DNA of 64,000 bases from Acidobacteriaceae bacterium (GTDB lineage Bacteria; Acidobacteriota; Terriglobia; Terriglobales; Acidobacteriaceae). The translations under genes and the position numbers were made by a program. The notes below the pieces were generated by a model, which saw only the letters and a list, made by a program, of their open reading frames with translations, was not told the origin of the DNA and did not search any database. The stretch's first letter is position 1, and every line of letters begins with the position of its first letter. The DNA lies in contig PMAT01000084.1 in the NCBI GenBank assembly GCA_003152695.1, forward strand, positions 42,201-106,200, in the 5' to 3' direction. Below are positions 45,017 through 55,044 of this stretch, piece after piece.

Positions 45017-46591
45017 ATGAGAATCAAGACCGCAAACAGCTGGGGACTTCTTCCAAATGTAGTCGTCTGTGGAAAGGCCACCCTGCTGGCCCTGGCTCTT
45101 GCCTCACTAGCGTGGTTCGCGTTCTTTGCTGGAGCCCTTTTGCTTAAATATCCGCCGGTATGGTCGGATGAAGCGCTCTTCGCAAACCCGGCGATAAACC
45201 TCTTGCACCATGGAAGGATGTCAACGGATCTGCTGGACGGGACGCTGCCGGGCATCGGGCAGCACACTTATTGGACGCCGCCGCTGTACTTCCTTTATAT
45301 AGCTTCCGTCTTTCGGTTTACCGGACCCGGCCTTGTGCCGCTAAGGCTCGCCTCCACGGCGGCAGCCTTAGCAGTCCTGATATTGACATACTTATTGGCC
45401 GTCCGCTCGGGCCTGGGGCGCTGGCTGAGCCTGTTCCCCGTTTCCCTGGTCGCGATTGATACAGTGTTTCTTAGGGGCGCGCTCATTGGTCGCATGGACA
45501 TGCTCACACTGGTCTTCATTCTGCTATCTTTGTGGCTGGCCACGAAATCCCTTACACCGTGGAATTCCTTTCTAACGGGAATTGTCTGCGCTCTGGCAGC
45601 ACTCACTCATCCGGTCGGGGCTGTGGCCCCAGTTTCAGTGGTGGTTTGGCGCCTGCTATCACGGGAGAGGCGGTCGCTGCGGTCCTTAGTACCGTTGCTC
45701 GTCGGCATTCTGCTACCCTTCCTGCCTTGGCTATGCTATATCCTCCTGGATCCACGGAGCTTCATAGCGCAGTTTGGGGGACAACTAGCCAGAAAATCAG
45801 CGGGCCGCGCATCCATGTATTTTCTCGCAGGCTCTTTCTTCCAATTGATCGCCCAGTACGCATTTGAAAATGGACGTGTAACCGACGTTGTTTGGGTGAC
45901 GCCCCTTTTGTTCGCCGGAATGGCAGGGCTCCGCGATACTGAGCTCACCTTACGCCCTAACGATTGCCCTGCACGACGCTCCCTGCTCCTGCTCTATGGT
46001 TGCCAAGCCCTGACCATCGCGGTTATTTTGTGGAACTCTGAATTCTGGTACACCATTTATATCATTCCGATAACCGCAATTGGCCTTTGCCATTTACTGA
46101 ACAACGGCCGCTCTCTTGCGTCCCTTGGGTGGGCACGGATTGTTCTTACGTCGGCGGTTCTCCTGTGGATCGGTGGCTTTCTCTATAGCAATTTGCAGCA
46201 CGCGACGAGGTTAAACCACCTTCAGAATGTGGTTTACAGGTCCGAGACTGACTACACTGACTGGTCTTCTGAAATCAGCAGCAAGATCCCACCGGGGTCA
46301 AAGCTTTTACTATCCATAATCCCCGACCCATACTTTGGCCTGATGGGTCGTTCTGACCTCACCATCCGCGAATTTCTGCCAGAGAATGTTCCCATCAACC
46401 ATGACACCCACTGGCGCTACATGTCACAGGCGGACTACGTCATTGTTGGCGTTCGTTTCGGGTTGCCCAATGACGCGGTGAAAGAATTTCTGCGATCAAA
46501 CTGCACGCTGATCGATACGGTCGGAAGGACTGGTGAGGGCTATTTTGCCCGTATCTACCGGGTCAACAAGCCAAGTTTCATTTCTCACTAG
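45017..46591 (+). CDS. Glycosyltransferase family 39-like membrane protein
   Basis: PVWSDEALFANPAINLLHHGRMSTDLLDG...HTYWTPPLYFLYIASVFRFTGPGLVPLRLASTAAALAVLILTYLLA. Confidence 0.75.
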   Translation: MRIKTANSWGLLPNVVVCGKATLLALALASLAWFAFFAGALLLKYPPVWSDEALFANPAINLLHHGRMSTDLLDGTLPGIGQHTYWTPPLYFLYIASVFRFTGPGLVPLRLASTAAALAVLILTYLLAVRSGLGRWLSLFPVSLVAIDTVFLRGALIGRMDMLTLVFILLSLWLATKSLTPWNSFLTGIVCALAALTHPVGAVAPVSVVVWRLLSRERRSLRSLVPLLVGILLPFLPWLCYILLDPRSFIAQFGGQLARKSAGRASMYFLAGSFFQLIAQYAFENGRVTDVVWVTPLLFAGMAGLRDTELTLRPNDCPARRSLLLLYGCQALTIAVILWNSEFWYTIYIIPITAIGLCHLLNNGRSLASLGWARIVLTSAVLLWIGGFLYSNLQHATRLNHLQNVVYRSETDYTDWSSEISSKIPPGSKLLLSIIPDPYFGLMGRSDLTIREFLPENVPINHDTHWRYMSQADYVIVGVRFGLPNDAVKEFLRSNCTLIDTVGRTGEGYFARIYRVNKPSFISH

Positions 46592-46737
46592 GAAGCCCCT
46601 GGACAACCACAGACTGGACCCGGCAAAAAAGGAAATAGTGCTCTTGATTCCCGTCCACTAACGTCCCGCAGATGGCCAGAGTTGACTTCCGCAAGTGGGC
46701 CAAAATTAGCTACCAACGTGTGCGAAGAAGGAAGTAT

Positions 46738-48921
46738 TCATCGACTGGCCGGTTGTCTCTTAAGACGGGTAAGAAGGAAGTATTCATTAACCGGCCGGTC
46801 GTCTTTCAAGGCGGGTGCGTCCGGAGCTTGCGCGATTATCTGGTCGAGAGACACCTCACGGTTGAGGACGAGCGCGAGCTGGCGCTCCGGGCTCTGTTCG
46901 GGTCCCCACTCCATCATGTCTGTAATTGCTGAGGCAGGCATTCGCCTCACTAGCTGTTGGGCGGTGAAGCTCGGTATGGGGCGGGTGCAGGCTAGAAAGT
47001 GATAACCCCATCCCTCCACGGACGGGAAGACACGCACATAAGGGAAAGACTCCTTTAAGGCGCGGGCGACCGAGGCACCTACGAACCCATCAGCTCGAGG
47101 CAGCCATTGCTGAAGAATACCCCCAGGCCGCAGCCGCTGCCTCACAATTGCATAGAACTCTTCGGAATAGAGCAGACTGGAGCCCGCAGCTTCCACCGGA
47201 GGTGGTGGGTCGATGGTAATTACATCGTATTGCCGGGGCGTGCGTTCGAGATAGCGCCGCCCATCATCGATGACTACGTGGGACAACGAGGAGCGCAGCA
47301 ACGCGGGACCATCCGCGTGGTAATAGCCGAAAAGACGCGGGACGTTGGGCACCAGTTCCACTGCTGTCGCAGATATTCCCCAGGATAGCAGTGAACGGTA
47401 GGTTGTTCCCATACCGAAGCACACCACCAAAGCGTCTTGCGGCGGATGATCAAGAAATGCCAAAGGCAGGTGCGCCATCATCTTGGTGATTGGAGTCAAA
47501 TTCGTAATTCCCACCCCATTGACCAAAAGGAGCCTATCCTTTCCCTCGCCTGTGGCAACGATGGTCGCGGTATTGTCGCGAAGGACCTCACGGTGGACGA
47601 ACTGGTCTTCAAAGGATTTACCAGTGAAAACCAATGTCACTGCCAGAAGTACAATTGCATAATTACCTATGCGTTGCCACCTTGGCGCCGCATTTACAAG
47701 TTCAGACGTGGACGACCACTGCGGGTACATGCCAATGACAAGCCATGGGAGTGCCAGCAGAAATAACGCCCAGCGTTCGCTTATTAGGGGTAACAATACG
47801 AATCCTGACAATAGAGGACCGAGGATGCAACCTATTATGTTAATCGCATAAGCGCGTCCGGCGCGGTCAGGGTCGCCCTCGGACCAGCGGTCCACGAGCA
47901 TGGGAGTTACGAATCCCAAAATTCCAGAAAACGGCATGATCCCTATAGCTAGCCGCAACAAGCCAATTAAATCTAATTCCGGGTTCGCGGCAAGCAACGG
48001 CAAGAGTGCAAATAGTCCAAGCAGGGCCCAGACCACCACGGCTTCCTTCTCATGCCTGCGGCCCCAGAGCCGGTAGATTCTTGATCCCAGGAATGTGGCG
48101 GCCAAATACAACCCCAGAATCGATGCAAAGGAATACACCAAAGTACCCACATATGGCGTGAACTGGCGTATCCAGACCACTTCCATGCCCATGCTGGTGA
48201 ATCCGGTAGCGAACAGCAGCAGCAGCGGCTTTTTGCTTCGCAACAACCAGCGCGGCGATCTAGTGACACTCGACTCTTGCGCAAACCGGACGGTCGCTTC
48301 CGTGGCCGGCGGCCGGAGTGTCAATGCCATGGCAGACAATGCAATGAAAACATTGCAGAGCGCCCCGATCTTCAGCGTTCCGTGGAAGCCAACCAGTTCG
48401 ATCAAGAGCAAGGGCAGGGTTGCGCCCGCCACTGCTCCCAGCACATTCGACAGGTAGAGAAAACTAAAGGAGCGCGGTGATTCCTGGCTGAAGTCATTTC
48501 TAATAGCCAGCATGGCCACGGGAATGGTCGCCCCCATCAAGGCGCACCAGGGGACCAATGTGAGCGCGACCCATATTCCGGAGACCAGATAATAGGCTAA
48601 AGAAGAGGCGAGGCCGGTGCGCTCCAGCAGGCTCCTTCCCCACAGCAATTCGTGGGGCACGAGGAGCGCGGAAAAACCAATCAACAGTTCGGTCAGCGCA
48701 TAGAACCTTAGAGCCGGAATGCTGAGTCTGTCTGCATATCTGTGGATCAGGCGGCCGCTTCCCCACGAACCCAATCCCAGGCCAGCCATGAACATCGAAA
48801 GCACGATCGAGACCAGTGCGCTGGTGACCCCAAACTGGGCCATCGCCAGCCTTAGCCAGATAATCTCGTAAAGAATGCTGCAAAACCCCGAGATGAAAAA
48901 GAAAATGAAAAACCAACCCAC
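46738..48921 (-). CDS. Spermidine synthase-like fold fused to N-terminal transmembrane domain (second copy)
   Basis: FFISGFCSILYEIIWLRLAMAQFGVTSALVSIVLSMFMAGLGLGSWGSGRL; CFGMGTTYRSLLSWG, DDGRRYLERTPRQYDVITIDPPPPVEAAGSSLLYSEEFYAIV. Confidence 0.85.
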   Translation of the reverse strand: MGWFFIFFFISGFCSILYEIIWLRLAMAQFGVTSALVSIVLSMFMAGLGLGSWGSGRLIHRYADRLSIPALRFYALTELLIGFSALLVPHELLWGRSLLERTGLASSLAYYLVSGIWVALTLVPWCALMGATIPVAMLAIRNDFSQESPRSFSFLYLSNVLGAVAGATLPLLLIELVGFHGTLKIGALCNVFIALSAMALTLRPPATEATVRFAQESSVTRSPRWLLRSKKPLLLLFATGFTSMGMEVVWIRQFTPYVGTLVYSFASILGLYLAATFLGSRIYRLWGRRHEKEAVVVWALLGLFALLPLLAANPELDLIGLLRLAIGIMPFSGILGFVTPMLVDRWSEGDPDRAGRAYAINIIGCILGPLLSGFVLLPLISERWALFLLALPWLVIGMYPQWSSTSELVNAAPRWQRIGNYAIVLLAVTLVFTGKSFEDQFVHREVLRDNTATIVATGEGKDRLLLVNGVGITNLTPITKMMAHLPLAFLDHPPQDALVVCFGMGTTYRSLLSWGISATAVELVPNVPRLFGYYHADGPALLRSSLSHVVIDDGRRYLERTPRQYDVITIDPPPPVEAAGSSLLYSEEFYAIVRQRLRPGGILQQWLPRADGFVGASVARALKESFPYVRVFPSVEGWGYHFLACTRPIPSFTAQQLVRRMPASAITDMMEWGPEQSPERQLALVLNREVSLDQIIAQAPDAPALKDDRPVNEYFLLTRLKRQPASR

Positions 48922-49317
48922 GCAAAATCCCCCGCTCCGAAAGCAACCTGGTTGACAGATGGAACACGAACTTCGGTTATAGCTCCCAACGACTCCATAA
49001 ACTCATGGAGGGCAGGCCAATACGCCAAGCCTGGCACGCGTCCGCAAAACCCAGTGCGTAGCCTCTTGCGGCGCGATCCTAGATTCTATTCCCCCCTCAC
49101 GATTTGGAACAACAAACGTAAATGGATGTCGCCAATCAACCAAGTTCTCCCGGGGCGAGCACTGGGAGAATAATGGCTATGTCAAGGGGCGTGGTTGGTA
49201 GAGGAACCAGTAGCAGCTTGGCGGCGCGAGTCATAAGCTGGGCTGGGCAATTATATTAGACGGGTACTGGCGACTGTGATACGGTCGAAAAAACAAGCGT
49301 GTTGAAAGGGACAAACC

Positions 49318-50832
49318 GTGCCCCACACGGCAAATGCAACCTCCGAGACAGCCACGCCGGCCGCCAGAACTTCGTGGACAGGTTTGACGGCTAACGTCTT
49401 CTCTTTCCCCGTCATGTGCATGTTCTTGCTGGTAGCAGCGATCTTTTGGTTTTCTGCGCGAGCCATTGGCGAGCCAGACATCTGGTGGCATCTGTGCAAC
49501 GCCGCCCATCTTTTGCAATACCACTCGTTCCCCTACTTGGACACTTACTCGTTCACGGCAGCGGGGTCGCCGTGGCTCGATTTCGAGTGGCTGTCGGAGG
49601 TCCCATTTTTCCTGGGGTTCAAGACCATGGGACTGCAAGGCCTTCTGGCGGTATATTTCACGGTGCTGGTGCTGATTTATACCGGGGTGTATTACAGGGC
49701 ATGCCGGGCTGGCGCCGGCTGCAAGGACGCTACTGTCGCCACTTTACTAGCCGTTCTTCTTGGAAAAGTGTCCTTCGGGCCTCGCCCGCTGTGGTTTGGC
49801 TGGCTGTGCATGGTGGGACTGTTGCTCGTGCTGGACTATTTCCAGCGCACTGGCAAGGGTCTCTGGCTGCTGCCACCGCTGTTTGCCCTGTGGATCAATC
49901 TGCACGGTTCCTGGATCTTTGGCATGGTCGTGCTGGTGATAAGCATCGCGTCCGGTCTGGTGGCGGGGGACTGGGGCCTGGTGGTGGCGCGGCGGTGGAC
50001 TCCCGGGGAGCTGAAGAAGCTTCTGCTTGTGTTGGCCGCTTCCCTGGCTGCGCTCTTTGTCAACCCCTTTGGCTACAAGCTGGTGCTCTATCCATTTGAC
50101 CTTCTTTTCCGCCAGGGGAACGCAGTGCACGCCGTCGGGGAGTGGCATTCTGTGGACTTTGGCAAAGGGACTGGCAAGCTGGCGCTGATCGTGATTTTCG
50201 CCTGGCTGGCGGTCGCTTTCTTCTCCCGGCGCAGGTGGAAGCTGGACGAGTTGCTACTGATGGCGTTCGCCCTTTGGGCCGCGCTGTCGCATGTGCGGTT
50301 CTTGCCCTTCATAGGCCTGATCGGGGCGCCGATACTTGCGCCAAGTCTGAAGCTGTTCCCCCCGTACCAGCGGGAAATTGATAAACCGTGGATCAACGCC
50401 GTCATCATGGCAGCTATGGTTGGGTCGGTGATCTTCTACTTTCCGTCGGCGGCAAAGCTACAGCAGAACGTGGACGATACATACCCCACCGCTGCGCTGC
50501 AGTTTATGCAGCGGCAGCACCTCAGCGGAAGAATCTTCAACAACGATGGGTGGGGTGGATACATGGAATGGACTGCGCCGGAGTTGAAGACTTTTATCGA
50601 CTCGCGGGCCGACATTTTCGCGTACAACGGAACTTTGGACGACTATATCAAAGTTGTGTTAATCCAAACGCCATTTGAAATTCTGGACAAGTATAAGATC
50701 GACTATGTCCTCTTAGAGCCGCAGCAGCCACTGGGGTACCTTCTCGAGCAGTCTCCGGGGTGGCGTCCGATTTACACCGATAAGGTTGCGGTACTATTTG
50801 AGCGCAGTGCCGCAGAACCAGCAATGAAGTAG
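49318..50832 (+). CDS. Multi-spanning membrane protein, GT-C-like paralogue family A, copy 3
   Basis: GEPDIWWHLCNAAHLLQYHSFPYLDTYSFTAAGSPWLDFEWLSEVPFFLGFKTMGLQGLLAVYF; C-term DKYKIDYVLLEPQQPLGYLLEQSPGW. Confidence 0.65.
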   Translation: MPHTANATSETATPAARTSWTGLTANVFSFPVMCMFLLVAAIFWFSARAIGEPDIWWHLCNAAHLLQYHSFPYLDTYSFTAAGSPWLDFEWLSEVPFFLGFKTMGLQGLLAVYFTVLVLIYTGVYYRACRAGAGCKDATVATLLAVLLGKVSFGPRPLWFGWLCMVGLLLVLDYFQRTGKGLWLLPPLFALWINLHGSWIFGMVVLVISIASGLVAGDWGLVVARRWTPGELKKLLLVLAASLAALFVNPFGYKLVLYPFDLLFRQGNAVHAVGEWHSVDFGKGTGKLALIVIFAWLAVAFFSRRRWKLDELLLMAFALWAALSHVRFLPFIGLIGAPILAPSLKLFPPYQREIDKPWINAVIMAAMVGSVIFYFPSAAKLQQNVDDTYPTAALQFMQRQHLSGRIFNNDGWGGYMEWTAPELKTFIDSRADIFAYNGTLDDYIKVVLIQTPFEILDKYKIDYVLLEPQQPLGYLLEQSPGWRPIYTDKVAVLFERSAAEPAMK

Positions 50833-50875
50833 GTTCACAGCGACGCTTTTGCAGTTTGAGGTTGTAAAGATTCCC

Positions 50876-52402
50876 GTGCCAACCACGTCCGAATCACCGC
50901 TAAACACACCTATGCCGGCAGTTCGCGCCTCCTGGACCAGTTGGGCGGCCGATGTCTTCTCTTTCCCGGTTATGTGCATGTTCCTGGTCATCGGGGTGAT
51001 CTTTATAACTTCTGCACGACAGATTTCAGAACCCGACATCTGGTGGCATCTGCGCAATGCCGCCTATCTTCTGCAACACCACTCATTCCCCAGCGTTGAC
51101 ACTTACTCGTTTGGGGCGGCAGGGTCCCCCTGGCTGAGCCATGAATGGCTGTCGGAAATACCGTTTTACTTGGGCTTCAAGGCCATGGGCTTGCAAGGCC
51201 TTCTGGCGGTATATTTCGCGGTGCTGGTGCTGATTTACGTCGGCGTGTATTACCGGTCATGCCGTGCTGGCGCCGATTGCAAGGACGCCACCCTCGCCAC
51301 TTTGCTGGCTATTTTTCTTGGAGTCGTCTCCATCGGGCCCCGCATGCTGCTGTTCGGCTGGCTCTGCATGGTTGGACTGCTGCTGATACTGGACCGCTTT
51401 CAGCAGACACGAAAGGGGCTTTGGCTCCTGCCGCCATTGTTTGCCCTCTGGATCAACCTGCACGGCTCCTGGATCTTTGGCGTGGTCGTGCTGGCGCTGA
51501 CAATCGCTGCCGGCTTGGTCCAGGGTCAATGGGGCCTAGTTGTCGCGCGGCGCTGGACCTCCGGAGAGTTGAAAAAACTACTCCTAGTGGTGGCGACCTC
51601 CCTGGCCGCTCTATTTGTGAATCCCTTCGGCTACAAGTTGGTGCTGTACCCATTTGACCTTCTTTTCCGCCAAGGGAGCAATACGAAGTACATCGACGAG
51701 TGGCAGCCTGTGGACTTTAGCAATAGCAACGGCAAGCTGGCGCTGATCGTGATCTTGGGCTTATTGGCCGCCGCTCTGTTCTCCCGCCATCGCTGGAGAG
51801 TGGATGAGGTATTGCTGACGGCGTTTGCTCTGTGGGCCTCCCTATTGCATGTGCGGTTCTTGTTCTTCGGGGGCCTGATCCTGGCGCCGATACTGGCGCC
51901 GCGTCTGCACCTGTTTCCGCCCTATGATCGGGAAATTGATAAACCGTGGCTCAACGCCGCCATTATGGCTGCGGTAGTGGGCGCGCTGATCTTCTTCTTT
52001 CCGTCAACGGCACAGCTACAGCAGAAAGTGGATGAAGAATATCCCACGGCCGCGCTGGAGTTTATGCAACGTCAGCACCTGAATGGAAGGATCTTCAATC
52101 AATATGGGTGGGGCGGGTACATGGAGTGGAATGCGTCCGAGTTGAGGCCTTTTATTGACGGCCGCGCGGATATATTCGTGTACAACGGAACGTTCGACGA
52201 CTATTTCAAAGCTGTGTCGATCCAAACGCCGTTTGAAGTTCTGGACAAGTACAGAATCGACTACGTCCTCTTAGTACCGAGGCGGCCTCTAACGTACCTT
52301 CTTGAGCATTCTCCGGCATGGCGTACCATTTACACCGATAAAGTTGCCGTACTGTTGGAACGCACGCCGGCGAGCACGGGTGCCAGCATCTCCGAAAGGT
52401 AG
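50876..52402 (+). CDS. Multi-spanning membrane protein, GT-C-like paralogue family A, copy 4
   Basis: SEPDIWWHLRNAAYLLQHHSFPSVDTYSFGAAGSPWLSHEWLSEIPFYLGF; GTG 50876 preferred by analogy with copy 3. Confidence 0.65.
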   Translation: MPTTSESPLNTPMPAVRASWTSWAADVFSFPVMCMFLVIGVIFITSARQISEPDIWWHLRNAAYLLQHHSFPSVDTYSFGAAGSPWLSHEWLSEIPFYLGFKAMGLQGLLAVYFAVLVLIYVGVYYRSCRAGADCKDATLATLLAIFLGVVSIGPRMLLFGWLCMVGLLLILDRFQQTRKGLWLLPPLFALWINLHGSWIFGVVVLALTIAAGLVQGQWGLVVARRWTSGELKKLLLVVATSLAALFVNPFGYKLVLYPFDLLFRQGSNTKYIDEWQPVDFSNSNGKLALIVILGLLAAALFSRHRWRVDEVLLTAFALWASLLHVRFLFFGGLILAPILAPRLHLFPPYDREIDKPWLNAAIMAAVVGALIFFFPSTAQLQQKVDEEYPTAALEFMQRQHLNGRIFNQYGWGGYMEWNASELRPFIDGRADIFVYNGTFDDYFKAVSIQTPFEVLDKYRIDYVLLVPRRPLTYLLEHSPAWRTIYTDKVAVLLERTPASTGASISER

Positions 52403-52434
52403 ACGTCATTTTGACGTCGCCGCTCGCAATCGTG

Positions 52435-53118
52435 TTAACGAATACATTCCATGATTAGGTGAGTGTAAGGAAGACGCAACAAGTCTTTGCGCAGGTTCGG
52501 AGTAACCTGCCGAAAGCAGCTGCGCGCCAGTTCCAAGTATCGCGATTGATTGCGTACGAACTGACCGCGATCATGCGAAAGCAGGTAACGCTCCAGGGCG
52601 GACTGATCTGGAGTGTAGCAAATGTCATGCGAAATCAGACGGCCACCCGGCCTCACCGCCTCAAAGCCGAGGCGGAAGAGGTCGAGAGCTTCAGAGTCGT
52701 CGAGATGGTGCACCAGCCCCACTGCGAGCGCGACGTCAAACGTGCCAAACTGCTCAACCTTCAAATGGCTGACCCGGCCGCAGATGAACTCGCCACGATC
52801 GCCATATCGCCGCCGAGCTGAAGCGATGTAGGACTCGTTGGCATCGACGCCGAGGTATTTGCATTTGGGCAAAAACGGCAGCATGTTGCCGGATCCGCAG
52901 CCGATGTCGAGAATTCGATCGGTATCCTTGGGCCGAATGTATTCCCGTACCAGCACGCTCCTCGCATGGTTTGCACCGATAAGGACGTCGAACAACTCGT
53001 AAAAGAAAGGCTTATCGAGGATTGGTCGAATGGCTTCGATCATAACTTTTGTCAATCCCAATTGCTTCTGATTGGTGGCCCCAGCCAGCCGACTCCGTTC
53101 ATTTCGGAGGTAGATCAT
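52435..53118 (-). CDS. Class I SAM-dependent methyltransferase
   Basis: TDRILDIGCGSGNMLPFLPKCKYLGVDANESYIASARRRYG, FDVALAVGLVHHLDDSEALDLF. Confidence 0.88.
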   Translation of the reverse strand: MIYLRNERSRLAGATNQKQLGLTKVMIEAIRPILDKPFFYELFDVLIGANHARSVLVREYIRPKDTDRILDIGCGSGNMLPFLPKCKYLGVDANESYIASARRRYGDRGEFICGRVSHLKVEQFGTFDVALAVGLVHHLDDSEALDLFRLGFEAVRPGGRLISHDICYTPDQSALERYLLSHDRGQFVRNQSRYLELARSCFRQVTPNLRKDLLRLPYTHLIMECIR

Positions 53119-54895
53119 CTTGGCGTCGCGCGAAAAACCTCACCGGCTTGGCGCCTCTTTGCAACGTCAACTCATGAACGAGGACATAATTTTGATCGAT
53201 AAATTTCCGAAGCTGGGCATCCGACTCGTAGCCGTCATTTTCCGTCCATGGGAACCACAAGAACGCTCCCTTGGCAACGGTGTCGATGAAGAGGTCGGGT
53301 GGGTTCGCCTGCATATCGGACACAAAGCGCATCTGAAAATACTGCTGCAACGGGCCCGGGTCGATCGCACGCTCCGTGATGGTGTCAAGGGTTGCTGGCG
53401 GAATGCCAGTGAGCACATACACGCCCGGCGACCATCCCCATACCGCCAAACTTTGGATCCGCCGCTTCTCTTGTATGTCGGCTACCACAGAAGCTATTTT
53501 GTCGGTGCCGGAGTCCGGTAAGTCCCAATGCATAGGTCCGATATAGCCAAGGAGCACTTCCCGCAGACGGGCAGTTTTCGGATCCCGTTGCATAGGAGAG
53601 GCGGCCTGCTGTACGACCTTGACCTTCTCAATGTAGCGGAGTGTATATGCCATATACAGTGCCATCGTTGCAACGAGCAGAAATACGGGACTCAGGAGAG
53701 CAAGTGCGATGCCTGCTTTTGAGCTTTCGATGTGTCGGCGTTGCATCAACGCGTTCGCACCGGACACTGCCAGTATTGCCGCCAGATAGGTCATGGGCGG
53801 GATGAAAAAGATTGCGTGATGAAAAAAGAAGTTGTTGGATCTGCATGCCGTAAACAGAGCTGCGCCCGCGTAAACCACTAGTCCGCCATACGCCCATTGG
53901 TTTCGTTTGGGAAAATACTTAAACTTGCCGCCAGGCGATGCATAATCGAGTAGTGCGAGGCCAAGCAGAGCAACCAGCAATAGCTGGTGAACAGGCGTAG
54001 TCAGGATGAGTCGAAACAGGTTCTGCAGAGTTGTGGCCAAGCTCAGCGCGCCTACAAAAGCAAGCGGTGCGCGGATGTACGAATACCAAAAGTCCCTCAT
54101 CGCCCCAGATGCAGCCACTATGGCCAGGATCCCGCATGTGGTCGAGACGCCGCCGGAAACGAATGCACCAACTTCCTTCAGTCGTCGTAGTCGGGTTATG
54201 AAGCAGGGTCTGGCTCTGAAAATTGCTGTCAGATAAAGCAACCCAACGGCGCCGGTAATGGGCACAGCCTGCAATTTCGCCCATGGTGCAGCGCCCAATG
54301 CCAAGCCGCCCAGAAACAACCACAGTAGCTGCACGCCCTGCCTGCTTACCGAGGCCTCATCATCCAGCCAGACTAGGAACACGTAGAACCCAAGCATCAA
54401 GAGCAGTGTGGACAACCATTCGGTGGAATATTGAAGGTAATCCGTCCGGGTAGAAAGGCCATAAAGAAGCACCATCAAAAGGCCACCTACGGCTGCAGTC
54501 ATTTCCGATCCAAGCCGCCGTAGCGTAAGGTATGCCACGAGCACTTGCAGGCACACCAGCAGACTGGCCACGAGGTGCGCCAGGACGTACCCCGCTTTGA
54601 ACCCCATCAGCAAAAAAATCGACAGTAAATAGGAGTTCAGCGGCCCACAGCTCTCAATTCCTACCCAAGGCCGTGGATCGACCAGGAATTTCATGGCCTC
54701 GCTGAGCAACTGGCTCTCGTCCACATTGAACTCGTGCGGGACCAGAGCACTCGGCAGGCGGAGAAGGAAGACACAAGCAAGGAGCAGCCCTACCACAATC
54801 GCAGGAGGTAGAAGGCGGAGTTTCGAAAGCCGCTCCAGCACGTTTTGGCGCGGAGAGCTTGTACGGATCGTCGAGGAACTGGACATGGGAAGCAT
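53099..54895 (-). CDS. Multi-spanning GT-C-like membrane protein
   Basis: PHEFNVDESQLLSEAMKFLVDPRPWVGIESCGPLNSYLLSIFLLMGF and many TM helices. Confidence 0.65.
   Translation of the reverse strand: MLPMSSSSTIRTSSPRQNVLERLSKLRLLPPAIVVGLLLACVFLLRLPSALVPHEFNVDESQLLSEAMKFLVDPRPWVGIESCGPLNSYLLSIFLLMGFKAGYVLAHLVASLLVCLQVLVAYLTLRRLGSEMTAAVGGLLMVLLYGLSTRTDYLQYSTEWLSTLLLMLGFYVFLVWLDDEASVSRQGVQLLWLFLGGLALGAAPWAKLQAVPITGAVGLLYLTAIFRARPCFITRLRRLKEVGAFVSGGVSTTCGILAIVAASGAMRDFWYSYIRAPLAFVGALSLATTLQNLFRLILTTPVHQLLLVALLGLALLDYASPGGKFKYFPKRNQWAYGGLVVYAGAALFTACRSNNFFFHHAIFFIPPMTYLAAILAVSGANALMQRRHIESSKAGIALALLSPVFLLVATMALYMAYTLRYIEKVKVVQQAASPMQRDPKTARLREVLLGYIGPMHWDLPDSGTDKIASVVADIQEKRRIQSLAVWGWSPGVYVLTGIPPATLDTITERAIDPGPLQQYFQMRFVSDMQANPPDLFIDTVAKGAFLWFPWTENDGYESDAQLRKFIDQNYVLVHELTLQRGAKPVRFFARRQDDLPPK
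54831..54866. repeat. 36-nt direct repeat, copy 1 (within 5' coding end of the 53099-54895 gene)
   Basis: CGCTCCAGCACGTTTTGGCGCGGAGAGCTTGTACGG; one mismatch to 55920-55955. Confidence 0.85.
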
Positions 54896-55044
54896 GAACG
54901 TCGGCTCTCACTCGTCAAGACACAGCTTAGTCATAGGCGCGACACTGCCACAACTGGCTGCACAGTAAACTGCCCGATGTTAACCTGTGTAGGACGCGTA
55001 GTCCAACAGTTGCAGAGGATTATAGCGAGTAACCATTTTCTCAG

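Noticed and set aside
48952-48983. TTGACA...TTATAG promoter-like pair
   Set aside because: Spacer is 19-20 nt and the next plus-strand gene begins ~335 nt downstream; too weak to annotate.
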